From assembly GCA_019614645.1 (NCBI GenBank), contig JABWDB010000004.1, positions 17,608,001 to 17,672,000 of the forward strand: a DNA stretch of 64,000 nt, in the 5' to 3' direction. A program made the translations under genes and the position numbers. Under the pieces are notes generated by a model. That model was given only the letters and a program-made list of their open reading frames with translations. It did not search any database and had not been told where the DNA came from. Shown here in pieces: positions 14,001 through 22,802 of this stretch; the stretch's first letter is position 1, and every line of letters starts with the position of its first letter. The DNA is from Stratiolaelaps scimitus (lineage: Eukaryota > Arthropoda > Arachnida > Mesostigmata > Laelapidae).

Positions 14001-15052
14001 CACTAGCATCCCGAGTCCCGCACATCCCGCTGGGATAAATAAAGGCCCTGCTGGCATGTGCATAAAAAGGTCGCAAGTCCTAGATGAAACAAGCGGCATC
14101 AACGTCAATGTGAGCCGCCTGGCCGGTTTTAACGCCTGCGGCTGTTCGTGGCTCGTCACGACGACGTATACATATATAGAAACAGCACAAATCTCGTATT
14201 CATTTGTCCTATCTATTATCTTGGCCCTATACCTTGTACTTTGTTGTCAGTCAACTCGTAGAAGGCAGTGTCTCGTCCCAATACCGGGACGATAATAGAG
14301 GAAGGAACAGAAAAACACAAAATTCTATTCGGACACACATCTTGAACACACCGAAATAACAAAGCGAAAACAGTGACACGATTGCTCTCCCGAAACGCTT
14401 CCCTCCTTCCCGCCCCCATCCGCGGCTATGAAAACTACTTCAACCTCGTCGAAACCCTGCATCAGTACAACTGCGCAAGCAGTTGTGCATAATATGTCGA
14501 CTAATCCCGCGAAATCTCATTTCGATGAGATTTTTGTGTCCAGGTTTGTAGTTGTTCTGATTATACACACCGCGACTTTTGCGTTTTGTTTTTGTCATCT
14601 CTCTCATTGGAGTTAGGTAGTGCAATGGTGATCTTAACAGTAGGCGATGCTGTACTATTGACTTTACGTACCTGATGAACGATCTCGTGATTGATCAACG
14701 AGATAATCCTAGTTGCTGTGTAGCTGGCAGCGATTGGTTGCCTTGAATAATGCTAGTATTAGAATTCGTTACCATCAGTTGGGGTTGATTCAGCTTGCTA
14801 GCTAGTCGATCGCTGCATGCAACGTTTTTTCCCTTGCTTCCTGATATCTATTTCGTAACGTACCCAGCATCAATTATCATCATAGTAGATCTCCCGAAAA
14901 GGTTGCCCACGGCGGATTGTCTATGCTAAACTTGGCGCTAACTATTGACATTTGTTTTATCAAATGCAGACGAGCTGGTCCAGGAGAAGGAGAAGTACAA
15001 GAGCATCTCGGACGAGCTCGACCAGACCTTCGCCGAGCTCACCGGTTATTAA
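759..15052 (+). CDS. Tm1: Tropomyosin gene, 3' portion (exons 3 to 9), alternatively spliced
   Basis: Tropomyosin is a two-stranded coiled coil that lies along F-actin and, with troponin, gates myosin access in muscle; other isoforms stabilise cytoskeletal actin. Eleven exons can be read: 759-892, 3264-3381 (4a), 6036-6153 (4b), 6658-6728 (5a), 7011-7081 (5b), 7418-7493, 9168-9230 (7a), 9376-9438 (7b), 10920-10989, 11992-12074 (9a) and 14970-15052 (9b). Exon sizes (134, 118, 71, 76, 63, 70, 83 nt) and phases match the family's canonical residues 81-284. Members of each pair have equal length and phase, so isoforms differ by swapping a segment. The path 4b-5a-6-7a-8-9b gives the sequence closest to the mite muscle tropomyosin known as a group 10 allergen. 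Exons 1 and 2 are not in the window. The gene runs tail-to-tail with NDC80. Identification is secure; which isoform is expressed where is inference. Confidence 0.96.
893..3263 (+). other. Tropomyosin intron between exons 3 and 4a
   Basis: 2.4 kb with a (TA)n tract at 1417-1448 and a shorter one near 2100-2119. Several open frames at 1.5-2.5 kb run on both strands, but none has a recognisable family, paired splice sites or tropomyosin phase. Confidence 0.6.
1417..1448. repeat. (TA)n microsatellite
   Basis: 16 uninterrupted TA units in the intron after tropomyosin exon 3. Confidence 0.9.
3264..3381 (+). CDS. Tm1: Tropomyosin exon 4a (mutually exclusive)
   Basis: 118 nt between gtgcag and |gtacga, encoding [20 protein letters not shown] and continuing to EESDKKYEE (about residues 126-164). 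Same length and phase as 4b but only moderately similar, and less like the muscle-type segment. It is the more diverged alternative. Confidence 0.9.
3382..6035 (+). other. Tropomyosin intron between exons 4a and 4b
   Basis: 2.65 kb separating the two exon-4 alternatives. It carries TA tracts near 3735-3760, 4430-4440 and 4901-4912 and no further exon-4-like segment that I could find. Confidence 0.6.
6036..6153 (+). CDS. Tm1: Tropomyosin exon 4b (mutually exclusive)
   Basis: 118 nt between ctgcag and |gtgaac, encoding [20 protein letters not shown] and ending [10 protein letters not shown]. This is the version seen in mite muscle tropomyosins. Confidence 0.94.
6658..6728 (+). CDS. Tm1: Tropomyosin exon 5a (mutually exclusive)
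   Basis: 71 nt between cctag and |gtaagt, encoding [20 protein letters not shown] then TGE plus two bases (AC) that give Thr with exon 6. Muscle-type segment, residues about 165-188. Confidence 0.94.
7011..7081 (+). CDS. Tm1: Tropomyosin exon 5b (mutually exclusive)
   Basis: 71 nt between aaaaag and |gtaaga, encoding [20 protein letters not shown] then TGE plus AG, giving Ser with exon 6. Length and phase are the same as 5a, 282 bp downstream of it. Confidence 0.92.
7418..7493 (+). CDS. Tm1: Tropomyosin exon 6 (common)
   Basis: 76 nt between ttacag and |gtgcgt, encoding [20 protein letters not shown] then VSEEK, one of the most conserved stretches of invertebrate tropomyosin (residues about 189-213). 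Confidence 0.96.
7494..9167 (+). other. Tropomyosin intron between exons 6 and 7a
   Basis: 1.67 kb, pyrimidine-rich over much of its length (CT/TC-rich around 7860-8350). No third exon-7 alternative was seen. Confidence 0.6.
9168..9230 (+). CDS. Tm1: Tropomyosin exon 7a (mutually exclusive)
   Basis: 63 nt between aaacag and |gtgagt, encoding 21 residues beginning [20 protein letters not shown]. It is the segment closest to the mite muscle form. Only 145 bp of intron separates it from 7b. Confidence 0.94.
9376..9438 (+). CDS. Tm1: Tropomyosin exon 7b (mutually exclusive)
   Basis: 63 nt between ctttag and |gtaacg, encoding 21 residues beginning [20 protein letters not shown]. Same length and phase 0/0 as 7a. 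Confidence 0.93.
9649..9729. repeat. CT-rich block followed by GA-rich block (inverted low-complexity repeat)
   Basis: CTCTCTCC-type units at 9653-9689 are followed by GAGAAAGAGAGAG at 9690-9729. The two halves are roughly complementary and could fold in the intron RNA. Confidence 0.75.
10376..10427. repeat. (TA)n microsatellite
   Basis: TA units with two single-base interruptions in the intron before tropomyosin exon 8. Confidence 0.85.
10920..10989 (+). CDS. Tm1: Tropomyosin exon 8 (common)
   Basis: 70 nt between taacag and |gtaagt, encoding [20 protein letters not shown] then RLE plus one base (G). The G makes Asp with either terminal exon. Confidence 0.96.
11029..11055. repeat. (CT)n microsatellite
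   Basis: About 13 CT units 40 bp after the donor of tropomyosin exon 8. Confidence 0.85.
11992..12074 (+). CDS. Tm1: Tropomyosin terminal exon 9a with stop
   Basis: 83 nt after acceptor tgatcag. With the G of exon 8 it reads [20 protein letters not shown] and ends LKDLQSM then TAA. This C-terminus lacks the muscle-type TFAELTGY end, so it probably marks a non-muscle or tissue-restricted isoform (inference). Its own AATAAA lies at 12643. Confidence 0.92.
12075..14969 (+). other. Exon 9a 3' UTR followed by intron up to exon 9b
   Basis: To about 12660 this is the 3' UTR of 9a transcripts; for 9b transcripts the whole stretch is intron. An unexplained 67-codon open frame lies at 13473-13676. 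I see no family match and no donor giving tropomyosin phase. Confidence 0.6.
12643..12648 (+). promoter_or_regulatory. Polyadenylation signal for exon 9a transcripts
   Basis: AATAAA 569 bp after the exon 9a stop, inside the intron used by 9b isoforms, so terminal exon choice is coupled to early polyadenylation (inference). Confidence 0.6.
14970..15052 (+). CDS. Tm1: Tropomyosin terminal exon 9b with stop (muscle-type C-terminus)
   Basis: 83 nt after acceptor aaatgcag. It encodes [20 protein letters not shown] then FAELTGY and TAA. This is the canonical head-to-tail overlap and troponin-binding end of acarine muscle tropomyosin. Confidence 0.96.
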
Positions 15053-15760
15053 GCGCGGCCCATGGATGCCGTTCGGGTCGGAGGTCCCAAGAGTCGCCGA
15101 TAATACTACTTCTACTATTACTAGTACTACTACCACCATTACAACAACCGCTACTACAACTCCGCTACAACTGCAACCGGAACATCAGCAGCAGCAGCGG
15201 CAGAAACAGTTCATCAGCAAAACAGAGAACCACACTACCAGCTCATTTTTCGGCGCTCGAAAACGGACCGCACAATCCGGCCCCATCGGGATACTGTCAA
15301 CCCTTTCAGCATCAGCACCCTGTTACCTATCATTCATCATTACCTACGATTTCCCGCTTCATTGTTTCTTCTGCTCCTTCCAAAGGACAGCAGCCACCAA
15401 CAACAATTGTCACACGACCAACAGCAGAAGCCACTGCAACAGCAACGGTGACGACGACAAGAACGAACACTGCCGCGGCAGCAACAGCAGGCGACTGGAC
15501 AAACAAACTGGGAACCGGGGCTGCCGTTGTCGCGGGCGTGGCAAGCTAGCGCCGATCGCGTGGCGGCACAGAGTGCAAATAACGCCAGCGTAATCATTCA
15601 TAATAATAATAAGAACAATTATGAGCATTATACTATCTGGTATGATGATGGCGGCCACGTTGATGTTGACGAAACTGATGACCTGCATATGCTGAATACG
15701 ATCATACGAATTGTGCATGCCAGGATGAACTTTCTGCATTCAATAAATACGACAAGTTTA
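15053..15760 (+). other. 3' UTR of tropomyosin exon 9b
   Basis: Rich in ACN/CAN/CAG triplets (15100-15540). This creates long but artefactual open frames on both strands running from the exon into the UTR. Confidence 0.6.
15742..15747 (+). promoter_or_regulatory. Polyadenylation signal for exon 9b transcripts
   Basis: AATAAA 690 bp after the exon 9b stop, the first one in the downstream sequence. Confidence 0.6.
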
Positions 15761-15789
15761 TTTATGTTGATCGATTTATAATAGTATTT

Positions 15790-15974
15790 ATACTCATTAC
15801 AATAGAACTATTCATATTTGCTTTTATCTACCTTTTTATATATAAATAGCCTGATAGAGGCTAACTGCCACCTGATGCGATGGCTTGCCGTAGTTGTGAT
15901 TGTTGCTGTAACTGCAGCGGCTGATGCTGATGTTTCGGCTGTCGCTAAGATAACGTGGTGTATGTTTGCCATAC

Positions 15975-16008
<34 letters not shown>

Positions 16009-17910
16009 GGGTTTTTTGGCCTTAATAGGAAAGTTTGGCCTGTTGCCCTCCAAACAGGTTGGCTCATGCCAAACTGTTTCGCAACTACGATGAGGCTGCT
16101 TGGGGAGCGAATGGCTAGCAATATTGGAACGGGAAATTGGGGCTGGTCAATTTGGGGCTGAATGCGTTTTGGGGATAAATGAACTAGCCAACGGAACGAA
16201 CCAGGAAGACGACCAGGAAGGAGATGATGATAATGACTTTACAGGAATGATGAATGATTTGAGGGAGACGAAATGGAGATCACCGAGGTGTGACGTAACC
16301 GTCTTGGCCCGGAATTAGGACAGGAATAGGACCGAAAGAACGTTGTGACAATGTGGCACCGGTATCGTAGGTCGACGCTATAAGAAACCCATCTACGCGA
16401 AAGATGTCCATACTAATTAACGTTGGTTCTCACCAATGTTATTAACGGCAGCCGGATTCATCCACCCGTGCCGTATCTCGCCTGCACTCTAGGCTTATCT
16501 GACCGATGTGTTAGCATAAACACCCCGATTTCCATATATAATAGATGCATCGGATTTGACACCTTGTACGTAAATACAAACGTCAATTCACATTTCGGGT
16601 GGTTGCTCCGCCCAAGTAAGAACAGGCGAACATCGATCTGTTCGCATCGACATTCTGGCGACACCAGGAAGCCATCCAGTTTGAGCCAAACGTACTTTTC
16701 AGTTCCAGCGAGCCGAATCTGTCCAATTAAGTGTGCATTAGAATACCAAGCGGTGTGTGTGTGTGTGCCTTATAGAACAAACAAAATAGACTCATCTGGA
16801 CGCTGGATGTGTCTCCGATACGTCCAGTGCAGGTCGGAAACGGGAAACGGGCAGGGAGCGCCAAGAATACATCCGGTGAACACCCAATGTACAGTGACTG
16901 ATTGATTGTTGCGAATTGAACACACGACGCATCGTAGGAACAGACGGAATATAGACCTAAGCTGGCAAAGCATCCAGACAGGTTATTTGTGCACTGGCGC
17001 AGCGGAGATTAACGAACGAAGCACGGTATTTCGTTATGCAGAAGTTCTCCTGTTCTGCTCTGAGGGCGGAACTGGGAGGACCTGCCTGACGAAGTCGATC
17101 GCTTAAGATGATGCTATGGATGTATCGATGCCACTATAATAACAATATAGTCTACCACAAAAGATAGTCCGCCCCAACAGGAGGATGTTTGACGTCAACT
17201 GAACGAGATAACTGCGCTATTTATTACTGCTGATTATTTACAAGAATTGTTTACCTTTGATTTGTGAGTATAAGTTTATATTATCATTGCATTGTCGCAA
17301 AGGAGAGAGAAAGAGAGAGAGAAAGATATGGACAGAGAGCGTAACGGAAGCGACAACAACAACAACCAACAAAATAATGAAAACAACAAGCACGAGTAAA
17401 CGGACGATGGTAATGGGTGTTGCGAAAATAATGCCATTGATTATATATGCTTGTGCAAAAAATAAAAAACTCAAAAAATCTACATTAAAATTCGGTTCTG
17501 CTTGCATTGATGTAGAGATGTTTTCTATCGTCGTAATGTAGAATCAAGGTCATTGCTGTGAACAAACAAAGGGAATAGAATGGCGGGTATAAGAAGCCTT
17601 AGTTATAGCTAAAATTGACAACGTGGTGTTCAGTGTTCTGCCTGGAGGAAGAGAAGAAGGGTCCTTGCAGGTTAGTAGATAGCTAACTAGCTTTCTTGCT
17701 AACCTCGATGCGACGATGCGGGGTTGGTTAAGCATAAACGGCAAACGTCATGTTCCCAGCCACGAATTGCCGCCGTGCGATTTCTTACCAGCAGATATTA
17801 GCAGGTATCACAATTCAGATCAAGACGTTGCAAATCGTCTCTTCGACCGATAAGCACAAACGAACACAAACAAGAGTCCTTTAAGCAGTACGCGTCCTGT
17901 GGGGTACTGC
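15790..17910. other. Intergenic region between tropomyosin and NDC80 3' ends
   Basis: About 2.1 kb between convergent genes, with a TA/CA tract at 15975-16009 and a GA-rich run at 17300-17325. A 160-codon plus-strand open frame at 16423-16905 resembles nothing I know and has no splice or start context in its favour. Confidence 0.55.
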
Positions 17911-17914
17911 ACCA

Positions 17915-17920
17915 TTTATT
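17915..17920 (-). promoter_or_regulatory. Polyadenylation signal of NDC80
   Basis: AATAAA on the minus strand (tttatt on plus), 238 bp past the stop codon. Confidence 0.55.
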
Positions 17921-18157
17921 AGCAATAACAGCATCTCCGCTCGGGAATATTTACAAGTACATCAACACATAGATAGATGTAAATATATGTACAATCTTTA
18001 CACACACAGAAAAACATTTGCAATGGTACCAATATATGTATCTTTGAACAACGGGAAATTTGAGGACGTTTCTGTGACGGAGACAGTCGCTGCTATAGCA
18101 TGAGGCGTTCCCGGTTTTCAATTAATCCGAAATAGTTGGTGGAGCAAGTTACTACCC

Positions 18158-18317
18158 CTACTTAGCATCGAGACACCGACGCACGAAGTTCTGCAGAGGT
18201 TCCGCGTTGAGTTTGTCTAAAACGGCCTTTACAGCATCGTCCACAGGTAAGGACGCGAACGCTCCTCGATAGTACACCATCAGTTGTTGCGCCCGCGAGA
18301 GATCGGCCGCGATCACA
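18158..18317 (-). CDS. NDC80: NDC80 exon 7 with stop
   Basis: Acceptor ctgacag. 160 nt beginning VIAADLSRAQQLMVYYRGAF and ending NFVRRCLDAK then TAG: the C-terminal segment expected to contact SPC24/SPC25. Confidence 0.92.
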
Positions 18318-21300
18318 CTGTCAGAACAACGAAAAAGGTGGCTATTAAAAAGGGGTCCTTGCGGGCATGAGAGAGCCCCTTATACGGCCGAGATACAAGA
18401 CGGCATTGGAAGCGACGACATAGCCTGACAAAATGTAACAATAGCAATAGGCAGCTGTGCACTCAGAAGATCACATCTAGCATTTTTTTGTCGTAATTAC
18501 CTCTCAATAATTTGTTTTTCCATCTCAAGGACTTTCAAGGCCACAGTGTCCTCTTTGGCCTGCTGTTGAAGCTTTGCCTCTGCCATGCTCAGCTGGACAT
18601 CCTGTCGCTTTCTCTCAACCTTAAGATCCTCGGCCTAGAACAATAGCAAGAATAACAGCACCAATAATTACAACCGGCGATGTTATAATATATATTGTGC
18701 TCAAAACTGCTGGGATGCCCTCATATCTGAAGTAACGTCTGACCCAAGACATAGAAACCTTATCTCAGCTCCAGCTCTCTGCCGCTGTGGTCTGCAGAGG
18801 GACTCTAATTAAAGATAGACTCTTTATCTACTCGACAGGCGCGTGTTGCTTGGGGCAGCGATGAATCACAATGAAGACAGCATGTAATCGCTCACCTCTT
18901 TGTCAAGAACGACGATCTGGGTCTCGTGGTTGCTTACAGCTCTTCGTTGGCTCAGCAATTGTTTGAGTTTTTCATCCAGACGGGAACTGAAATAGCTCAG
19001 CTACCAAAAACATTCACACAATATCAATCAGCGAGTTAGACGAGTGGTGGTTTGAACGTCACCCCGATACGACCTCGACTTGCTGTATTTTCTACATAAT
19101 TATATGCATATATCGCTACATTATCTCAATATATAGGTATTAGGCATTCATTCAGTAGCTTGACAGATAACACCGAATAGTTTCAATACATACATACAAA
19201 TATATCTTTTGTATGATGGCAGCGAGTATATGGACAATGAATCTGATACCTTTTCATCAAGAGTCTCTTTGTCTTGCTTTTCGTAATCGACCTCCTGTTG
19301 CTTCTTGCGACGATTTAGCTCGAACGTTTGATCATCTTCAGCTATGCGACGACACTCTGCAATCTGTCGAGAATTCATTGGCAGCAAAGTAACATTGAGT
19401 CGCTAAATCTGAGGAAACTATGTTTAACGGCGCTCGGTGATACGCTTCCATACACATCGATAATTCTCTTTTCGGTCAGATTTTAGCGGTCTCAGAACGT
19501 GTTGGCAATCCTTGCTAGTCATACCGAATCAATACGCCGTGCAAAGTAACAGGACCACATCACGGACGTCAACTTCGCGTGAACTGTTCCTATGGAATCG
19601 TTCAAAAATACAAATCGCACCCGAGTGTAACACTAAGCACTATTCTTGTTGGGGCAATTCTTTAACAAACCTTCGCATTCAGCTTGTTCGACTCTTCGTC
19701 TATTTCATTCATCAGTCGTGTGCATTGGTCAGCGTTCTTTGCGGCATCGATCAGTTCGTCTCGGGACCAGCTTTGCGCACCATCTCGCACGTTACTGCAA
19801 CGCAATTGGGCGATCTTCCCGCATTCGGTTTCCAAATCGGCCTCGGCTATTCGGATAGAACCAGACACAGCCTCGAACTCGGTCTCGATTGTGCGAATTT
19901 TGTTCGCTAACGAGCTGCGTATCCCCTCCAATTCTGCAAAATATAACTCAGCCAGATAAGCAATAAATTCAAGTGGGCGGGCACTGACGCCGCACGAGTC
20001 TTCCGCTAGCGTCAAACATCAAATCAGTGATCAGTCAACGAGTATATAGGTTATGCTGATATAATGGCCAGCTGATACGAGATCGTTTCCGACTTTCGTG
20101 CAATTGGCACATAGAGGTATGTTTTTGTTTAAGCACTAGCACAAGTCGACGAGAATTCAGCCAATTGAGTCGCGACAGAATTGGCAGCAGTACATTATGC
20201 GATCGGTATTGTTACATAACAATGTACAGTATATTTTGACAGTGGTATTTCTTCCTATCGATGTTGCGCTCTCAGAGTCTAGGACTATAGTCACCTTTGG
20301 CCTGGCTGCGCATCGAGCGAATTTCGTCGGCTGATATGGGCTGCGTATCGACGACGAGTTTCGTCTGCTTGATTAGCTCATCGGTGTTGGTTATCTGTCG
20401 AGCCAACGTCTCCTTCTCCGTTTTTTTTGTTTCGAACTCGGCCTGTTTCTGGACGTGACGGGCCTCCATCTGCTTCAAGTACTCCTGCAAGCCTTCGACC
20501 TCCTTGTCAAGGTTCTGTTGTTCAACCAGCTGGAACTCGAGCTCCTGGAGCTGGGTCTCCGCCTGCTCTTTAGCATCGTGAACGCGTTTACGTTCATCGC
20601 GTATTTTGTCCTCGTCCATGATACCCTTGTGACGTGTGGTTAGATCAAACACCTGCTCCTTAAGGTGGTTGTCGTTAACACTCCTGCCTTCCATGAAGGA
20701 TAATCTGGCCAGTTCTTCCGTCTCCACCTGCAGAGCGACCTCTTCTTTTTGCAGGAGGCGAAGTGCCTCAGCCGGGTCGCACTCTAGTGCCATAGCGATG
20801 TCAAGCGTATAGTCAAGGATTCCAACTACGGGACCGGGCTTTGAGCTAACTGTCTGCATCATAGACTTCGTCACTTTATGCGGATATCCAATTCCCTCCA
20901 TTAGATTGGGAATCTCGAGCTCGATCCACTGATTACCTGTTGGCGGACTGTACGCTGGCTCGATAAAGCCGAACAACACTTTGAAGATGTTCTCAAATTG
21001 CCGTAAGGTCAGCTTGCTTGTTGTCGGGACAAAATCGGCGCTTAGGCGTTTCTGTACAAAGAAATCCTTGATGCGGCCAAATGTTCGCTGAATGAATTCA
21101 TCATTCAAGACGCGTGGATCCTTATGGTTGATTTGTCCATCTGAAAGTGACATTATCCAAAATACAATGGTTAGATAGCTTGCACAGAAACACATATGAG
21201 GCTTTCGATCATTGTCAGGATTCCTTCACCTAGTCGCATGTAAAAATGTATACCAGCCTTTAAGGAGGTGGGACCATAATGGAACTATAATTCCTTCAGA

Positions 21301-21649
21301 TGCCTACGTCGTTCGACAACGCCAACAGATACACCGAGATGATCTATGTTTTCAGGAAGAACCCAATTTTTTTTCTGGTATCGACCCTGGTTCGATCAGT
21401 ATCTCGGACATGTGAATGAGCCTGATCATGAACGTCCCAGAAGAAATCGTTGCTGGAAATGAACAAACCGATGAGGGACTACTTACAGAGGGATAGCCGA
21501 CCGCTGCCGACAGAGTTACGGGTAGCATCCAGTACACTGCGATTTGCAAAACCCCTCCTAGCCGAACTAGGTACGCCTGCTGATGGCACTTGGCTTTCAC
21601 GCGGCCGAATCGACTTGCGCAGGCCAAGTCCTTGGCTCTTGCGATTCAT
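18158..21649 (-). CDS. NDC80: Kinetochore protein NDC80 (HEC1), complete
   Basis: NDC80 pairs with NUF2 at the outer kinetochore; its calponin-homology domain and basic tail bind microtubules and its coiled coil leads to SPC24/SPC25. Seven minus-strand exons join in phase (21487-21649, 20295-21140, 19671-19933, 19250-19363, 18896-19000, 18501-18634, 18158-18317) to 1785 nt, 594 residues; the human protein is 642. Residues 1-54 form a Ser/Arg/Lys-rich tail (Aurora-type target region in the family). Residues about 62-175 are the CH domain, with DPRVL, FEIIF-like FENIFKVLFGFIEPAY and EGIGYPHKVTKS blocks. The rest is heptad-rich coiled coil ending NFVRRCLDAK. The start ATG at 21649 has A at -3. 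It is divergent from the THAP gene and convergent with tropomyosin. Confidence is high from the CH-domain signature and the gap-free phase chain. Confidence 0.94.
18501..18634 (-). CDS. NDC80: NDC80 exon 6, coiled coil
   Basis: Acceptor gttctag, donor GAGAG|GTAATT; 134 nt beginning AEDLKVERKRQDVQLSMAEA and ending EMEKQIIE plus two bases. Confidence 0.92.
18896..19000 (-). CDS. NDC80: NDC80 exon 5, coiled coil
   Basis: 105 nt, 35 codons, phase 0/0, beginning LSYFSSRLDEKLKQLLSQRR. The acceptor tttttggtag (AG at 19001-19002) was chosen because the nearer tttcag at 18986-18991 would shift the frame into a stop. Confidence 0.88.
19250..19363 (-). CDS. NDC80: NDC80 exon 4, coiled coil
   Basis: Acceptor ctcgacag, donor GAAAAG|GTATCA; 114 nt, 38 codons, phase 0/0. 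Begins IAECRRIAEDDQTFELNRRK and ends KETLDEK. Confidence 0.92.
19671..19933 (-). CDS. NDC80: NDC80 exon 3, coiled coil
   Basis: Acceptor ttttgcag, donor GCGAAG|GTTTGT; 263 nt, phase 1 in and 0 out. Begins ELEGIRSSLANKIRTIETEF and ends EESNKLNAK. Confidence 0.92.
20295..21140 (-). CDS. NDC80: NDC80 exon 2, CH domain and first coiled coil
   Basis: Acceptor ctttcag at 21141-21147, donor AAAG|GTGACT. 846 nt encoding residues 55-336. The CH domain (NHKDPRVLNDEFIQRTFGRI at its start) is followed by Glu/Gln-rich heptads, including EGLQEYLKQMEARHVQKQAE. Confidence 0.95.
21487..21649 (-). CDS. NDC80: NDC80 exon 1, N-terminal tail
   Basis: ATG at 21649 to donor CTCT|GTAAGT; 54 codons plus one base. 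Encodes MNRKSQGLGLRKSIRPRESQ and ends GSGRLSL: basic and Ser-rich like the microtubule-binding, Aurora-regulated tail of the family. Confidence 0.88.
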
Positions 21650-22555
21650 GCTGTCTAACCTCACAAATCACTGCCACTGTGTATCCACAAAACTATCACC
21701 TGAAATTAATTCAATCCGCAGCACGAAATAGCGCACAGATAGCGCCAAACATGTCTATCGTTCAAATTGAGCGCTGCGCAATTTCGAAAACGTTCTGCTC
21801 AATCAGTCAAATAACCGACGAGTCGGATCACATACGACGGCGGTGGCAAGCATGTGGATTGTCCCTCCCGACAATTCTCGAGCGTAATGCTGTCATACAG
21901 ATAAGTAGCGAGAAATGTGTTACGGGAGAATGTCTGGATACCTGCGCAAATGAACGCTTATGTACGGCGATCGCAAATTCGTATATATGCTCCTTTCATA
22001 AATTGGATCTCGGCTTTCTCGGACAGTCAAACGTAACGCCAACTGAGAGCAATAGTTCATTATAGCAATATCGGGGTGCCACCTGATATATAATAGCTTC
22101 CAAATGTGAACAGCCAGCACTTGGTTGTGTTCTCGAGTTACATTCGTGCTGGATTGGGGGGGAGATCAACCCGCTCGAATTCCGCCAACGCAATTTCGAA
22201 ATTCAGGGCGAGAAGGATCAGCCCTCTCCCATTCGCTTCGAATAAAAACACCAGATAATAATAATAATAATAATGAAAATTTACTAATAACGCGCGGTGT
22301 CGTGTCGAAGTCGTCGCTGGATGCATCGATTGGGTTGTTCGAAATGGCGGGACTGAACTGCTCTGTGAACTCCCCTGTCGTTTAAAGTTAGTTGCAGCGT
22401 CACTAGAATTCGCGCCATGATGGCACCTTGCGTCTTGTTATGAACAAGACAAACGCACGAGCAAATAATGCTCAATAATAATGATAATAGTTAAAAAACA
22501 AAATTATCAAACAGTTCAATTCTCCCTATTGAAAATAGCCATAAAAATAAAGGCT
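21650..22555. promoter_or_regulatory. Head-to-head intergenic region between NDC80 and the THAP gene
   Basis: About 0.9 kb between divergent start codons, so promoters of both genes should lie here (inference). It also holds an unassigned plus-strand open frame at 21751-22065 and an (AAT)n run near 22254-22274. No TATA box was evident on either side. Confidence 0.5.
21751..22065 (+). CDS. Unassigned open frame (104 codons)
   Basis: ATG at 21751, about 100 bp upstream of the NDC80 start and divergent from it; stop at 22063-22065. It begins MSIVQIERCAISKTFCSISQ. A stretch with Trp-x3-Gly then a Glu-Arg-x2-Val pattern is faintly like the start of PRC1/Ase1 proteins, but too weak to call. Cys-rich after residue 50. 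It could be a small gene, a first exon with unseen downstream exons, or chance. Treat as hypothetical. Confidence 0.2.
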   Translation: MSIVQIERCAISKTFCSISQITDESDHIRRRWQACGLSLPTILERNAVIQISSEKCVTGECLDTCANERLCTAIANSYICSFHKLDLGFLGQSNVTPTESNSSL

Positions 22556-22802
22556 ATGGACGTCCATGGCAGCGGGCAACGACATACCCAGTTTACGAAG
22601 GCGGCCGGGCCAGCACCAGCAGCAGCAGCAGCTGTATCCACTGCTCGCGGGGGTGCCCGCGCCCCAGGAACGAAATCCGCGCCGAATGGAGCCGCCCGAG
22701 GGGGCCAACCGAGAAGTGCTCAACATCGAGTCACCAGCCGAGCGTACCATTCAGCGGTCCGATGTACAGTCGAATCGTGCAGAAGTCGAATGAATGAGCC
22801 AC
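22556..22802 (+). CDS. THAP gene exon 1
   Basis: ATG at 22556 (G at -3 and +4) to donor CCAC|GTGAGT; 82 codons plus one base. Low-complexity start (MDVHGSGQRHTQ, an Ala run), then RCTVESCRSRMNEP, which carries the first two zinc ligands. An in-frame ATG at 22481 is a less likely start. The other two frames in this GC-rich exon are also open but do not continue into exon 2. Confidence 0.75.

Noticed and set aside
14917..15593. Two overlapping plus-strand open frames of about 210 codons rich in Thr, Gln and Asn
   Set aside because: They read through exon 9b in the wrong frames and continue into its ACN/CAN-rich 3' UTR; they are artefacts of triplet repeats.
16423..16905. 160-codon plus-strand open frame in the tropomyosin-NDC80 interval
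   Set aside because: There is no recognisable domain, Cys and Pro are scattered, and no supporting splice or poly(A) context was found.
22526..22793. Alternative open frames over THAP exon 1, on plus (22566) and minus strands
   Set aside because: Only the frame starting at 22556 supplies the CxxxxC zinc ligands and joins exon 2 in phase.
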